A stretch of 64,000 nt of DNA, taken from positions 57,118 through 121,117 of the forward strand of contig NZ_BRVP01000013.1 in NCBI RefSeq assembly GCF_027924145.1, read 5' to 3'. Position numbers and translations under genes: made by a program. This document shows positions 26,484-37,100 of this stretch, piece by piece (position 1 is the stretch's first letter; every line of letters starts with the position of its first letter). A model generated the notes under the pieces. That model was not told the DNA's origin and ran no database searches. It worked only from the letters and a program-made list of their open reading frames with translations. The DNA comes from Neptunitalea chrysea. GTDB taxonomy: Bacteria > Bacteroidota > Bacteroidia > Flavobacteriales > Flavobacteriaceae.

Positions 26484-26566
26484 TAGCACAATTAAGAAGT
26501 GTTTCAGCTCTTTTTAGAGTGGATAGAGAAAAAATATTTCGTATTTAATTTAAAATACTAAAAGTA

Positions 26567-26611
26567 GTACGTGAGCTACTAGTGCGATTCTGAATCAAGT
26601 TCAGAATGACG
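26567..26611 (+). repeat. Half-unit of the composite hairpin repeat
   Basis: TACGTGAGCTACTAGTGCG followed by ATTCTGAATCAAGTTCAGAATGACG, a hairpin. It is the first of many copies in virion-cluster gaps; fuller units are at 45790-46040 and 63202-63665. Confidence 0.65.
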
Positions 26612-26673
26612 GAAGTGAATATGCGATAGCATACAAACCGATATTTCTTAGCAATAAAATCACATCACCTGTA

Positions 26674-27126
26674 ATGCATAACAATAAAAAAGAAGTGATT
26701 ACTGGCAATCCCGATCAGGTACACACCTTGCAAGAATGGATGATAGAAGGCATGCCCGATTTTGAAATGGTCAACCGTGCCATGCAGCAGTGGTGTATCA
26801 ATAGGGCAACGGCACGTGAGTATTTACGACAAGCCTACCGCAATTGGAAAACCGATAAGGAAATTGAACTAGAGAACCGCCGTAATGCGAAGATTGCCGA
26901 GCTGCAACAGCTAAAGTACACTATGAAAGAGGAGTATGCAGGTACACCCAATGGTATACGCGCCATTTTGTCTATAGAAAAGGAGATTATGCGGTTAAGC
27001 GGACTCGATGTGCAGAAGGTAGATGTTACTAGCGATGGTAAAAGTGTTCAATATATGCCTATTTGGGGCACGGTAGATCCTATTTTAGATGAAGATACAA
27101 CAGACCACAGCAGCAAAGAAGATTGA
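26674..27126 (+). CDS. Terminase small subunit
   Basis: 150 residues. A helix-turn-helix region (MIEGMPDFEMVNRAMQQWCINRATAREYLRQAY, residues ~23-56) would recognise the packaging site; a long helix follows (IELENRRNAKIAELQQLKYTMKEEY, coiled), then a short linker. This matches the small-subunit pattern of phages of Bacteroidota, which is poorly conserved. It starts the virion operon and ends 4 bp before the preferred start of the large subunit. The assignment rests mainly on position and helix pattern. Confidence 0.75.
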   Translation: MHNNKKEVITGNPDQVHTLQEWMIEGMPDFEMVNRAMQQWCINRATAREYLRQAYRNWKTDKEIELENRRNAKIAELQQLKYTMKEEYAGTPNGIRAILSIEKEIMRLSGLDVQKVDVTSDGKSVQYMPIWGTVDPILDEDTTDHSSKED

Positions 27127-27130
27127 TGGC

Positions 27131-28306
27131 ATGACGCACCGTATTAGGGTATTGCAGGGCGGACAAGGGGCTAGTAAAACCTTTACAGTGTTGCTAAAGC
27201 TTATTGACCAGTGTATTAGTCGGCCGGGTACTTCGGCAACGGTGTTTCAGGCAGAATTAACCAAAATGAAGCGTACTGTAATACGTGATTTTATGGGTAT
27301 TATGCGAGCCACCGGTAACTGGATTAAACAGGAATGGAACGGCAGTGCTTCTACCTATAGTTTTAGTAACGGCAGTTACCTGGAATTTATGGGGCTAAAG
27401 GAGTCGGATATTGGTAAGGGATTCCGTAGAGATATGGTCTATTTTAATGAGGCGAACCGAGGAATTACGTTTGAGGCGTATCAGCAAATTGCCTCAAGGG
27501 CAAAACTTATATTTATAGATTTTAACCCCGACCGTGAGTTTTGGGTGCATAAAGAAGTATTGCCTTATGAAGATGCTGAATATTTGCAACTTACCTTTAT
27601 GGATAACGAGGCAATTGACCCGCAGGAGCGCGCTAATATTTTAGGGTATAAGGTAAAAGGATTTGTACAACCCAATTTGGAGGAGTACGATGTAAAGAGT
27701 AACATTCGGTCGGCGTATTGGGCTAATAAATGGAGGGTGTACGGACTAGGTGAAACGGGAATTCTGGAAGGGCAAATTTACCAATGGCGGGTGATAGACG
27801 GCTTACCTCCAGAAGCGGAACTCCTTAGTTACGGACTCGATTTTGGGTATAATGATCCTACGGTATTGGTAGAGCTGTACAAATGGAACGAGGGGTACAT
27901 TGTAAACCAACGACTGTGGAAAGAGAAATTAGATTCGGATATTTTAAAACAGGAGGTACTCAGTTTACATCTAAAACGAACTATTCCTATAAAAGCAGAT
28001 GGGGCCAGACCCGAGTTAATAGCCACTTTAAAAAAAGCAGGACTCGCCATTGAGTCGGTCGATAAGCGTAATAAAAATGATCGAATTCTATTGCTTTCTG
28101 CCGAAACTATTTGGGTAACCCGTAGTTCGGTAGAGTTAATAAAGGAAAAAGACAATTATGTATGGAAAAACAGAGGAGAAAACGGTTATGAAGATAGTCC
28201 GGTTGAGTTTGACGACCACGGAATGGATGCCACTCTCTATGCTGCCGATAAGGTAATTATCCGCTTTAAACCCAAACGCCAATGGGGACGGAGTAGGGCG
28301 GTGTAG
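27131..28306 (+). CDS. Terminase large subunit (packaging ATPase/nuclease)
   Basis: 391 residues from the ATG at 27131, which puts the Walker A motif GGQGASKT at residues 10-17 as usual in this family (an in-frame ATG at 27089 would overlap the small subunit). Walker B is DMVYFNEANRG near 101-111. The C-terminal RNase H-like nuclease is marked by YGLDFGYNDPTVL (Asp near 236), KADGARPE, and DDHGMDATLYA near the end (the last acidic pair), so all expected metal ligands seem present. It pumps DNA into heads and cuts it. Length and motifs look functional, which matters because no phage replication genes accompany it. Confidence 0.92.
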   Translation: MTHRIRVLQGGQGASKTFTVLLKLIDQCISRPGTSATVFQAELTKMKRTVIRDFMGIMRATGNWIKQEWNGSASTYSFSNGSYLEFMGLKESDIGKGFRRDMVYFNEANRGITFEAYQQIASRAKLIFIDFNPDREFWVHKEVLPYEDAEYLQLTFMDNEAIDPQERANILGYKVKGFVQPNLEEYDVKSNIRSAYWANKWRVYGLGETGILEGQIYQWRVIDGLPPEAELLSYGLDFGYNDPTVLVELYKWNEGYIVNQRLWKEKLDSDILKQEVLSLHLKRTIPIKADGARPELIATLKKAGLAIESVDKRNKNDRILLLSAETIWVTRSSVELIKEKDNYVWKNRGENGYEDSPVEFDDHGMDATLYAADKVIIRFKPKRQWGRSRAV

Positions 28307-28498
28307 CCCCCTAACCCCCAATGGGGAATTTTACGAAGTAGGATGATGAATGATTCATAATTTTGAATTGGTATTATGGTTATCAGTATAATTACAAAAT
28401 ATCCTCACTTTAAATATTTCTTAAAGTTACCTAAAGGTAGCTCCCAATATTTCCAAGAAACCAACTAACAGGGTTTCATTTTTCAATACGTTTAAAAC

Positions 28499-29137
28499 AT
28501 GTCCTTATACCAAGGCATTTTAAAAAAGTTACAACGTAAGCGGGTGTTTACGGTGGATACTGTTTTTACCCATATTCCTAAAATGGGGGAGTATGCCCTG
28601 TTGCCGCAAGATGTTAAAACCTTTGTAGACAGTATTATTAGTACTGGACTCAAGAGCAACCCTGAGTTACGACGTGGACGAAAAAAGATACTCCCATTAC
28701 AACAAGATTTTTGGCAAGTATCCTATGAAACCGTTGTGCTATTACGCGAGGCGGTACAGGAAATGCAATTAGAAGAGGTGTTTCAATTAGTATATGGCAT
28801 TTCTGAAAAGGAGTTTCTGAAACTGGAACTGTTTAACGCTTTTGCTTGCTACCAGTGGATTACCGATCAGTTAGTGGAAATGGCTACCATTGAGCAAAAT
28901 TGCTTGGGAGGCGAGCCTACACTCGATGAAAAAAATGCCGGAGTAGAAGAACTGGGACAGTTTGGCTACGCCAACAATTTAGACACGCTTGCCGGAGGCG
29001 ATATATTAAAATACGATGCAATACTTCTAAAACCATATGCAATTGTCTTTAGGAAACTGTATATGGAAAAAGTTAAACAAGACATACATAAAAAGTACTT
29101 GGATTATGTTAGTAGAAAAGCTAAAAGAAATAGCTAG
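28499..29137 (+). CDS. Phage-cluster protein of unknown function
   Basis: 212 residues, mostly helical, without signal peptide. An early basic region (LRRGRKKILPLQQDFWQ) could touch DNA or the head, and the rest (LLREAVQEMQLEEVFQLVYGISEKEFLKLELFNAFACYQWITDQL) resembles small structural or assembly proteins found after the terminase genes in phages of Bacteroidota. It overlaps the next gene by 32 bp, so both are made from one message. Head completion or tail assembly chaperone are possible roles; neither can be shown. Confidence 0.65.
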   Translation: MSLYQGILKKLQRKRVFTVDTVFTHIPKMGEYALLPQDVKTFVDSIISTGLKSNPELRRGRKKILPLQQDFWQVSYETVVLLREAVQEMQLEEVFQLVYGISEKEFLKLELFNAFACYQWITDQLVEMATIEQNCLGGEPTLDEKNAGVEELGQFGYANNLDTLAGGDILKYDAILLKPYAIVFRKLYMEKVKQDIHKKYLDYVSRKAKRNS

Positions 29138-29540
29138 TGCCCGTGGCATGAGCTTTCAGATGGGCGATGAACATTGGCAAAATTTACTGGATGTAGCCGA
29201 TGATGCCAATAAGCCTTTTGCAGAAAAAGTGGTGCACATGCTATTGTTTTCAGAAAAAGAGGCAACCGCTTACGGAACCTTTGGGACGGAAAAGGAAACT
29301 TACTCGGCAGTGTTTTTGCTGGCGGTTAAAAGCGCCATGACCGATCCTGATTTCGATTATAAGTACGAGGCATACATTCAGCCACTAAAGTTATTGGCAA
29401 AGAGTATAGAGAAAGAAGAGTTTACCATGTGTGAAAACTTGGTGCTTACCAATTACAGTATTGAAGGTTGGCGAGAAAATTATTTAGATGCCAATGTAGA
29501 TTGTGTAGAGGTACATATAACGGCTGAATATTATGGATAG
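29106..29540 (+). CDS. Phage-cluster protein of unknown function
   Basis: 144 residues from the ATG at 29106 (MLVEKLKEIASARGMSF), overlapping the previous stop by 32 bp; an upstream in-frame ATG at 29037 would overlap by 100 bp and is less likely. Predicted helical at first, then a beta-strand end (CENLVLTNYSIEGW..NVDCVEVHITAEYYG). Its last bases contain the ATG of the next gene. The tight overlaps on both sides suggest a minor virion or connector protein, but no family is recognised. Confidence 0.65.
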   Translation: MLVEKLKEIASARGMSFQMGDEHWQNLLDVADDANKPFAEKVVHMLLFSEKEATAYGTFGTEKETYSAVFLLAVKSAMTDPDFDYKYEAYIQPLKLLAKSIEKEEFTMCENLVLTNYSIEGWRENYLDANVDCVEVHITAEYYG

Positions 29541-30006
29541 TAACTTACAACCTTTGTTTACCAAATATGCAGAACGACTCATAGCCTACATTAAAGAGGT
29601 GTATGTGGCCAATAATATTATTGCTACGGGAGATTATGGAAATAGTTTGGTGCCAGAACTTTCTGAGACCGGATTTATGATTAAACAGGCTATTTACGGT
29701 AAGGTAATAGACGGCGGAAGAAGTGCTGGAAAACGACCTTCAATACCTAGTATTATGCGTTGGTTAGAAAACAAAAAAGGATTGCCTCCGAGTATGTTAC
29801 GTGATAAACGCCGTACGGCTTTTGCTATTGCTAATAAAATAGCAAAAGAAGGTATTAAAGTACCCAACCAATACAATCCCGGAAACTTGATTACCAATGT
29901 AGTCAATAACTTTTTAGCAAAGGATATGTATGATTTGATAGGGGAGTTAGAAAGCTATTATAAAGGAAAAATGAAATCAAGGATGAAGAGGGCTATAGCT
30001 CCCTAG
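29533..30006 (+). CDS. Tail-completion / HK97 gp10-like protein
   Basis: 157 residues. The centre VIDGGRSAGKRPSIPSIMRWLENKKGLPPS followed by RRTAFAIANKIAKEGIKVPN is the pattern of HK97 gp10-like and related neck or tail-completion proteins in phages of Bacteroidota: a G-R-x-(P/A)-G-K-R-P turn, then a short helix ending in IAxKIxxEG. Such proteins join the tail tube to the head. It overlaps the preceding gene by 8 bp. Moderately sure of the family; the exact position in the neck is inference. Confidence 0.65.
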   Translation: MDSNLQPLFTKYAERLIAYIKEVYVANNIIATGDYGNSLVPELSETGFMIKQAIYGKVIDGGRSAGKRPSIPSIMRWLENKKGLPPSMLRDKRRTAFAIANKIAKEGIKVPNQYNPGNLITNVVNNFLAKDMYDLIGELESYYKGKMKSRMKRAIAP

Positions 30007-30224
30007 CCCCAAAGGGGGAATTTAGAGTTAAGGATAATTCTAAATTGGGAGCGCCGTAACCCGTGAGATTTGTTCAGGGTCTCATCTGAGTAAGTCAAGT
30101 AGTATGTAAGCTACTAGTTTGATTCTGAACTGAATTCGGAATAACGATTACGTTCAGTTTTGAAGGAATTCAAAATTCATCATTCAAAATAATAATTCCC
30201 CATTTGGGATTTACAGAAAAAACC
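30007..30224 (+). repeat. Gap with dispersed repeats
   Basis: Holds a CCCTAGCCCCAAAGGGGG hairpin (~29999-30018) at the end of the preceding gene, a composite hairpin unit (30059-30146: TGAGATTTGTTCAGGGTCTC ... TTCTGAACTGAATTCGG), and an AATTCAAAATTCATCATTC block (~30170) shared with 28340 and 46100. No gene. Confidence 0.6.
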
Positions 30225-31349
30225 ATGGCAATAACCATTTATAAAGAACCACAGGGTACCATCCTTCCGGCATATAACAATGCCATTTTGGAGTTTGGTC
30301 CCGATACGGGTACGGCCGCCAGGGCCTTGGTAACTGTGGGCGATTATACCTTTGAATTATCACCTAATGAAGGCGTGTTTTATATCAACCTAAAAGAGGT
30401 GATTACCTTACTTTTTAATCAGAATGCGTTTGCAGATACCGTTGTGGTAGATGTTGCAAGTAACTATGTGTTCCCCGATGCTAATCTGTATCTAGAACAG
30501 GAGATCAATCTAAAAGTTATTCTATATAACGGAGATACTTTTACCAATACCAGAACTTATGCTTTTCTAAAGTCGGTACAGCAACAAATACATCCGCTGT
30601 ATACAGTAGATGAGACCTTACAACTGCTGACGCCCAGTACCGATTCAGCTAAATATATAACCTATTTTGAAGGACAACCTTTTGATGTTTCAATATACGC
30701 CAATGCAGCCCAAGAGGTGACCTTAACGCATGTGGCTAATGGTACTACGTTAACCATTAATGTATTAAAAGGGGTAAATCGACTCTTTTTATCGAGCGGA
30801 GAAAGTACGCAGGGATTTGAAGCGGTTTTTCCGTTGTACTATGGAATCAATCAAATAGAATTAACTACTACTACGGCAGGGTTGGTAGGTACGTTGTTTG
30901 TAACTAAAAAAGAAGTGAACTGTGGAGTGTACCTGAAGTGGTTAAATGCCTCGGGCGGATGGTCGTACTGGCGTTTTAAACCCTACTATGAGGAAACCTT
31001 AAAAACCAAAACACTTAATACCATCAACAACGATTTTTACAACCTGGAAGAAGCACAAAGCGGAACGTTTTCTACTGGAAAAGAAGCTGAGGTAAGTCTC
31101 AAAATAAGTTCCGGATTTTTATCGGAGGAGGAGAAAAGGGTGGTGGCAACCTTGTTTAGTTCGCCCAAAGTATATTATTATCACAATAACCCCGAGCAGG
31201 CGTTTAGTTTAACCGACTGGAAAGAGGTAGAAATAGCACAGGGTTCGTATATGGTTAATAATACACGTTTACGTAAAACAGAGTTCAGGCCGGTAATTAC
31301 CATGCCTATGCAATATACACAGACCTATGCAGGTGGAAGTATTTTTTGA
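30225..31349 (+). CDS. Phage tail structural protein
   Basis: 374 residues from the ATG at 30225 (MAITIYKEPQG); an in-frame TTG at 30204 is less likely. The protein is beta-rich throughout (YTFELSPNEGVFYINLKEVITLLF, VTLTHVANGTTLTINVLKGVNRLF), with a WSYWRFKPYYEETLKTKTLNT segment before a final domain. Proteins of this type stand before the large SKQVND-type tail protein in Bacteroidota prophages and are taken to be baseplate or distal-tail components. Its end overlaps the next gene by 23 bp. Confidence 0.65.
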   Translation: MAITIYKEPQGTILPAYNNAILEFGPDTGTAARALVTVGDYTFELSPNEGVFYINLKEVITLLFNQNAFADTVVVDVASNYVFPDANLYLEQEINLKVILYNGDTFTNTRTYAFLKSVQQQIHPLYTVDETLQLLTPSTDSAKYITYFEGQPFDVSIYANAAQEVTLTHVANGTTLTINVLKGVNRLFLSSGESTQGFEAVFPLYYGINQIELTTTTAGLVGTLFVTKKEVNCGVYLKWLNASGGWSYWRFKPYYEETLKTKTLNTINNDFYNLEEAQSGTFSTGKEAEVSLKISSGFLSEEEKRVVATLFSSPKVYYYHNNPEQAFSLTDWKEVEIAQGSYMVNNTRLRKTEFRPVITMPMQYTQTYAGGSIF

Positions 31350-33357
31350 TGAGCAACGACTAGATATAGATGACTCTACCAAGATATCGGAGAGCAAACA
31401 GGTTAATGATTTTTTTGATATTGTAGATAGGCAAACCAGTTACACCAATACGTTTAAGCTGCCTAAAACGGAACGTAATCGTAAAATTTTTGGCGGACAC
31501 GCGATACCAGGAACTACCTCGTTGGTACCTTACCGTTTGCACAAGGTGAGTATCTATAGAGATGGACTCCCAACAGTGTTAGACGGAACGGGATATTTAA
31601 AACAAACGACCAATTCGTATAACTTGTATGTGTATAGCGATGTAGTGAACTTGTTTGATACGGTAGCTGATAAAAAATTGGCCAACCTTAATTTGGCAAT
31701 GTATAACCATACACTAAAACAGGAGACGTTTTTAAGTTCGTTTGATAATACAGAAGGATATATTTACCCGATTGCAGATTATGGTAAACTAGATAACGGT
31801 GTGGTAGAATGGAATTATACCGTGCCTGCCATGTATGTAAAATCGTTGTGGAACCGTATTTTTCAGGAGGCCGGATTTACCTATGAATACAAGGGAAGAG
31901 TACCAGCTGTAGACAACCCATTTAATCCGTTTATTACGGCAGAATGGGATGAGCTGGCTATTACCATTAATGAAGGGTTTAGTAATGATTTGGATAGTAA
32001 TGCCGAGGAGCACATCTTACAGTTATACAGATCGGGTACGGTAGAGCGCTCACAACTTACCTATGTAAATATATTTGGGGTGAGGGTAGTGGTACAAAAG
32101 TTAGATGGCGATGTGACCGATTACCTTAAGTTTACCACCGAAATTGATTCTAAAGGGGTGCATCGGGTAGCAAATTCGCAACAATACAACCGATCGCGTA
32201 TTCGTATTAAGGAAGATGGTTTTTATAAATTAAACATTACAGGGCAACTGTATAATAGTTTTACGGAAGGTCTTTCTATGTATGTAGAAAAAAATGGCAT
32301 CAACCTGCTTACGGTAATTGAGGGAGTAACAGATGATGTATCAGATTTATCATTATCGGAACGTTTATACCTGAAAGAAGGAGATGAGTTGTTTCTTAAA
32401 ATTGTAGCCACTTCTAAAGAGCATGAGATTCTGTATACTTATACAATAAATCTCGATTTGTATACAGATAATATGACGGTAGCGGTTAACTTCAGTTCCT
32501 ATTTTGATGACATTAGTCAGAAGGAGTTTATTAAAGATATTATGTGGCAATTTGGGTTACTATGCAGACGTAAAGGCACGGTGTATGAGTTTATTTCGGT
32601 AGAAGAGTTGTTATCGCCCATGGCATATTATAGTGGGTATACAGTGGCGCCTCAAGAGATCTATGTAGATTGGTCCGATAAGCTGCATAGTGTGGTGTCA
32701 TTAGACACACAACTAGGTAGTTATGCTAAGAGTAATGTGTTTTTGTATCAGTATACCGATAGCAATGCTACTTTTGCGAATGGTCGTATTAAGGTAGATG
32801 ACGATACGTTGGATGCTGAGAAGGAACTGATTCAGCGAATTTACAATGCACCTGCCAGCACCACTACTTTGTATAACGATTACCGACTACGGTCTATCCC
32901 TCTATACCAAAAAGAGTATGAAGACGATGGTACACTAAAAGAGGTGAAAAAGGTAAAGTTGAAATCGTTTTTAATTCGAGTACAAAAGTCGGAAGGAATT
33001 TTAAAGTATAAACAATCAGATGCCGATAATTACTATAGTATCAACAGAGAGTTGCCTTATGCCACTTTTACAGAGTTGGATTGGAATTTCATTATTCCAG
33101 AACGTTATGCAGCATTTGGGAATATGCTTAATTACGGACAAAAATACACGGTAAACCTACTGATTAATGTAAGTGACATCAATCAATTAGATTTCTTTAA
33201 ACTGGTGTATATAAAACAATTGGGAAGTTTGTTTTACATCAATAAAATAAGCAATTACACAGGTGAAGGTTTTACCAAAGCAGAACTCATACGGGTAAGA
33301 AGTACCGAGCGCCTAAGTCAGTTTAGTGATGATTTTAGCGCTGATTTTAGTTCGTAG
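31327..33357 (+). CDS. Large tail/baseplate protein
   Basis: 676 residues. The start (VFFDEQRLDIDDSTKISESKQVNDFFDIVDRQTSYTNTFKLPKTERN) is a recurrent signature of a tail protein family of Bacteroidota phages: an N-terminal strand, then KQ-N-x-x-D-I and a Y-T-N-x-F-K-(L/I)-P motif. The remainder is alternating beta domains (YVYSDVVNLFDTVADKKL; VAVNFSSYFDDISQKEF), suggesting a ring-forming baseplate or tail-tip protein. It follows the previous gene with a 23-bp overlap and precedes the tape measure, the usual neighbourhood of tail tip genes, though order is reversed relative to most siphophages. Confidence 0.75.
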   Translation: MQVEVFFDEQRLDIDDSTKISESKQVNDFFDIVDRQTSYTNTFKLPKTERNRKIFGGHAIPGTTSLVPYRLHKVSIYRDGLPTVLDGTGYLKQTTNSYNLYVYSDVVNLFDTVADKKLANLNLAMYNHTLKQETFLSSFDNTEGYIYPIADYGKLDNGVVEWNYTVPAMYVKSLWNRIFQEAGFTYEYKGRVPAVDNPFNPFITAEWDELAITINEGFSNDLDSNAEEHILQLYRSGTVERSQLTYVNIFGVRVVVQKLDGDVTDYLKFTTEIDSKGVHRVANSQQYNRSRIRIKEDGFYKLNITGQLYNSFTEGLSMYVEKNGINLLTVIEGVTDDVSDLSLSERLYLKEGDELFLKIVATSKEHEILYTYTINLDLYTDNMTVAVNFSSYFDDISQKEFIKDIMWQFGLLCRRKGTVYEFISVEELLSPMAYYSGYTVAPQEIYVDWSDKLHSVVSLDTQLGSYAKSNVFLYQYTDSNATFANGRIKVDDDTLDAEKELIQRIYNAPASTTTLYNDYRLRSIPLYQKEYEDDGTLKEVKKVKLKSFLIRVQKSEGILKYKQSDADNYYSINRELPYATFTELDWNFIIPERYAAFGNMLNYGQKYTVNLLINVSDINQLDFFKLVYIKQLGSLFYINKISNYTGEGFTKAELIRVRSTERLSQFSDDFSADFSS

Positions 33358-33546
33358 TCCCCTAACCCCCTTTATGATTCTAAATTTTGAATTACAAAAC
33401 TCGTCATTCTGAACTCGTTTCAGAATCTCACTGGTAGCTCACATAATGCGTGGTTCGTTCATCAGAGTAAGTAACATTAAACGTTGAACCTTGAATAAAC
33501 AGAAGCTTTCTAACCACTAATATTTCTACACTAAACAACACATAAA
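33358..33546 (+). repeat. Gap with dispersed repeats
   Basis: CCCCTAACCCCC fragment (33359-33370) at the stop of the preceding gene, then CGTCATTCTGAACTCGTTTC..ATCTCACTGGTAGCTCACA (33402-33441), a composite hairpin unit in inverse orientation, then an AACGTTGAACCTTGAATAA block (~33480) that recurs at 37362 and 46040. No gene. Confidence 0.6.
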
Positions 33547-34101
33547 ATGGCATTAAAAACACGCGATGAAATAGAGTCGTTAATACATAATAATATTTAC
33601 GACAACAACAATAAAGAGATTCTTGCAGCTATGGTACGCGAGGTACTCATAGAGATGCGCGAGTCGTATTTTAACCTAAAGGATGATACCTTGAACACAC
33701 TAGTCTATAGTGGATCTACCACCTTAGAAGACATGTTTGCCGCATCGGCAAATGTACCACCTTTATGGGGTAGTACAGGTTGGTTCAACATTAGCAGTAA
33801 TCATAACGAAACCAGTATATCTGCCTATTCGGGGGGTAGTGGTATAGTGTCTAGTGCAACTATAGACGCACAATCTGGAGCCAATGTAATTACTATTTCA
33901 AGTTCGGTAGCTTTAACCAACCGTAAAGTAATGGTACAATTGTGTTATAACGGTGTTGCAAATTCTGCAAACTTTACATATAGTCCGGTTGTTTGGACTG
34001 CGGGCGAAATCATAAAAGTATTTCTAAGGGAAGGGAATTCTACCCAGCAAAATCTACGTTTAGAGGTATTTGCATTTTCTGTCGATACATCAACCACTTA
34101 A
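33547..34101 (+). CDS. Small tail-associated protein
   Basis: 184 residues. The N-terminal block MALKTRDEIESLIHNNIYDNNNKEILAAMVREVLIEM is a helix that begins several tail or fibre proteins in Bacteroidota phages and probably docks to the tail tip. Residues ~65-184 form a Gly/Ser-rich beta domain (PPLWGSTGWFNISSNHNETSISAYSGGSG; VVWTAGEIIKVFLREGNSTQQNLRL), perhaps a receptor- or glycan-binding head. It ends 3 bp before the tape-measure gene. A small tail fibre is the likely role. Confidence 0.6.
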   Translation: MALKTRDEIESLIHNNIYDNNNKEILAAMVREVLIEMRESYFNLKDDTLNTLVYSGSTTLEDMFAASANVPPLWGSTGWFNISSNHNETSISAYSGGSGIVSSATIDAQSGANVITISSSVALTNRKVMVQLCYNGVANSANFTYSPVVWTAGEIIKVFLREGNSTQQNLRLEVFAFSVDTSTT

Positions 34102-34104
34102 ACC

Positions 34105-37100
34105 ATGGATCAGGTAAAACTACTAAGTCTAGATATAGACGTAAACAAATTATTGGCAAAGGCAACGGAGGCCGAAAAGAATTTGAAATTACTTAGAGCA
34201 GATGCCGAAGCCCTAAAATTAGAACTCGCCAATGGGGCGCAAACCATAGCCCAATATAATTCTATGTTGGTACAATTGGCGGCACAGGCACAGTATAGTA
34301 CAGAACGGTTTTCAGTAATGAAACAAGAGTTGGTACTTTTAAATCAGCAATATGCCAATCTTCATAATGCCCTATTGAAGCTTAATAATACCATCATTTT
34401 AGAGGTGTCTAGTTATAAAACTTCGGTACAGTTACTTATGGCTTATAATAATGCATTGCAAACACAAGCTTCTGCAGTTGATTCGGCAACAGGAGGTATG
34501 GTAATCATGAACGTAGAGGTAACAAATCTTATTAAGAGGTATCAGGTGTTTGTGAATGAAGAGCAGAACCTGGCAACCGCTATAGAAGACACCAATACAA
34601 AGCTAGAGGCTCAAACTGATAATTTAAAAGAAACAGGTACTGCTTTAGATGAGAAAAAGGAGAAGGAGGAAAGTTTAGCAGATGCTATACGCTCTACAGT
34701 ATCGGTTTCTAATGAATTTAACGAGTCTTTAGAAAAAGAAATAGCGCTTATTCCGGGGGTTACTACCAAATTATCATTGTCTGCAGATGGTTTAAAAAAA
34801 TATGCAGAAAAACAAAAGGATGCGGTAAAAGCCTCAAAAAACACATCGGCAGGATTGAAACGATTTAAAATAGCGCTTATTTCTACTGGGATAGGAGTTC
34901 TTATTGCAGCTCTGGGAATGCTGGCTTCTGCTTTGCAAACATCGCAACAGTTTACGGATGCTTTTAATAAAGTATTGGCTCCGTTACAAGGAGCCTTTAA
35001 AGGGATTATACTGGTTATACAGGATTTAGCTTCTAACATCGTCAATATTGCTAAGGGAGCATTTGGTCAGTTTAAAGATAATTTTACCATTCTTAAAAAT
35101 AGTTTTTTAAATGGTGTAGATTCGATGCGTCTTTTATGGAATAAGTTTACAGGAGATCAGGAGGAAGTTACAGAAATTCAAGATCGAATAAAAGTAAGAC
35201 AGCAAGAAATTACCGATGCTATAAATAGAACTGTAGAAAGAGGGAAGGCTGTTGTTGATAAGTATAAAGAGTACGGAAAAACAATAACTGACGCGGCAAA
35301 TAATCAGGCTAAAATAAATGATTTGACTGTTGCTCTGGAAGAGAAACAGAACGACATGATCTTAACAAGAGATAAATTAACCCATCAGATTAATGAACAA
35401 AAAAAGATTGCAGAAGATGTTAATAAAACCGAGTCTGAACGAAAAGCCGCAGCCGAAAAAGCCTATGAGTTATCTCAAAAACTAGTAGCCGAAGAGAAAA
35501 GTCTCCTACAATTAAAAAAGGAGAAAAAAGAGCTTGAAATAAAGGTTAATGGTACGAGTAGAGAAGCTCAAAATGAATTGAATCAATTAAAAGTTGAAGA
35601 AAATAATTTGACTAGAAAAGGAAATGACCTTGAAGAGACAAAGTCGAATAAGCTTAAGGAAATTTCTAAAAGTGAACGTAAACAACTACAAAAAGCTAAA
35701 GAAGCTATTATTAAAGCAGACAAAGAGGAACTTGAATTGTATGAAGCCAAGGAAGGAAGCAAACGTAAAACGTTAGATGAAACGATTGTGTATGAGAATA
35801 CCGTATCAGCAAAGCGTACTAATATCTTAAAAAAGGAACTGGCTATAGGTAAGATTTCCCAAACGAAATACAATACAGAGATTGAGAATCTTAAAAATGA
35901 GCATGACAAAAATATTGTAGATGCCACAATTAAAAACACACAAGATAATATTGATTTATTCATTGCTCAAAATCAGTCTAAAATAGATAGTGAAACCCAA
36001 CTTACAGAAGAGTTGGTAGCCGAAGAAGAAAAGCGTTTAAAAGATATTCACACCATGCAGACGGTAGCTTTAGAGCAACAGATGAAGGATGGCCTCATTT
36101 CTTATAAACAATTTCAAATAGACAAAATAGCTTTAGATAACGAGTACGAGGAAGATAGAAAGGAACTGGCAAATAGTTATGAGGAACAAAAAGAGGCTGA
36201 TAAAGAAAAGGAAAAAGCCGATGCAGCAGCCAAACATAAGGCCGAGTACGAGACCAGCCTTGCTATGGAAACCAATGAATATGATCAAAAACGTTTAGTT
36301 GAAAATGAACGGTATTTTCAGGAGCAAGCGGAATTAGAAAAGCGTTATGAAAAAGGAGAGTTGACTAAGCAGCAGTATGATAAGATTAGTGAAAAAAACA
36401 GTGCTGAGCATAGTAAGATTATAAAGGGTATAGATGCTGAGGAGTATAACGCAAAATTAGATTTGGCTAAAGAAACATTGGGTAATGTAACCACGCTTTT
36501 AGGGGAAAATACGGCAGCCGGTAAAGCAGCTGGAATTGCACAGGCAACCATTAATACTTATCAGGGGATATCTGAAGTATGGAAGGCTCCGTCTTCTATG
36601 CCTGAACCTTTAAATACCATTTCAAAAGTTGCAGCTACTGGGGTTACCTTGGCAAGTGGTGTGGCAGCGGTTAAAAAAATAACTTCGGTAAAAACCCCAA
36701 AGGCAGAACAAGGTGCTGTGTTTGATATTGGCGGTAGACGTCACAGTAGTGGAGGGACTAAATTTTATGGGGAAGACGGTACCCGTTTTGAAGCTGAACA
36801 GGGCGAAAAAATGTTTGTACTAAGCCGCAGGGCTTCTGCTGCTGTGGCACCGTTGTTAAGTAGTATCAACCAGCGGTACGGTGGTGTTTCATTGTCGGGT
36901 ACTTCGTCGTATTTGGCAGCAGGCGGACAAGTACTTCGGAACGCTTCGGTAGGTGCAGGTGCGCAAGGGGTACAAATAGATTATGATGCGCTGGCAGGAA
37001 GCATTGGCGAAAGTGTAGCCCAAGCCAACCAAAATTTACCCCGACCTGTAGTAACGGTTGAAGATATTAATATCGGGCAAAGTTCATACGCTCAGGTAGT

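Noticed and set aside
34611..36551. Minus-strand frames inside the tape-measure gene
   Set aside because: Antisense readings of coiled-coil codons (rich in Ser/Leu/Phe), with no independent support.
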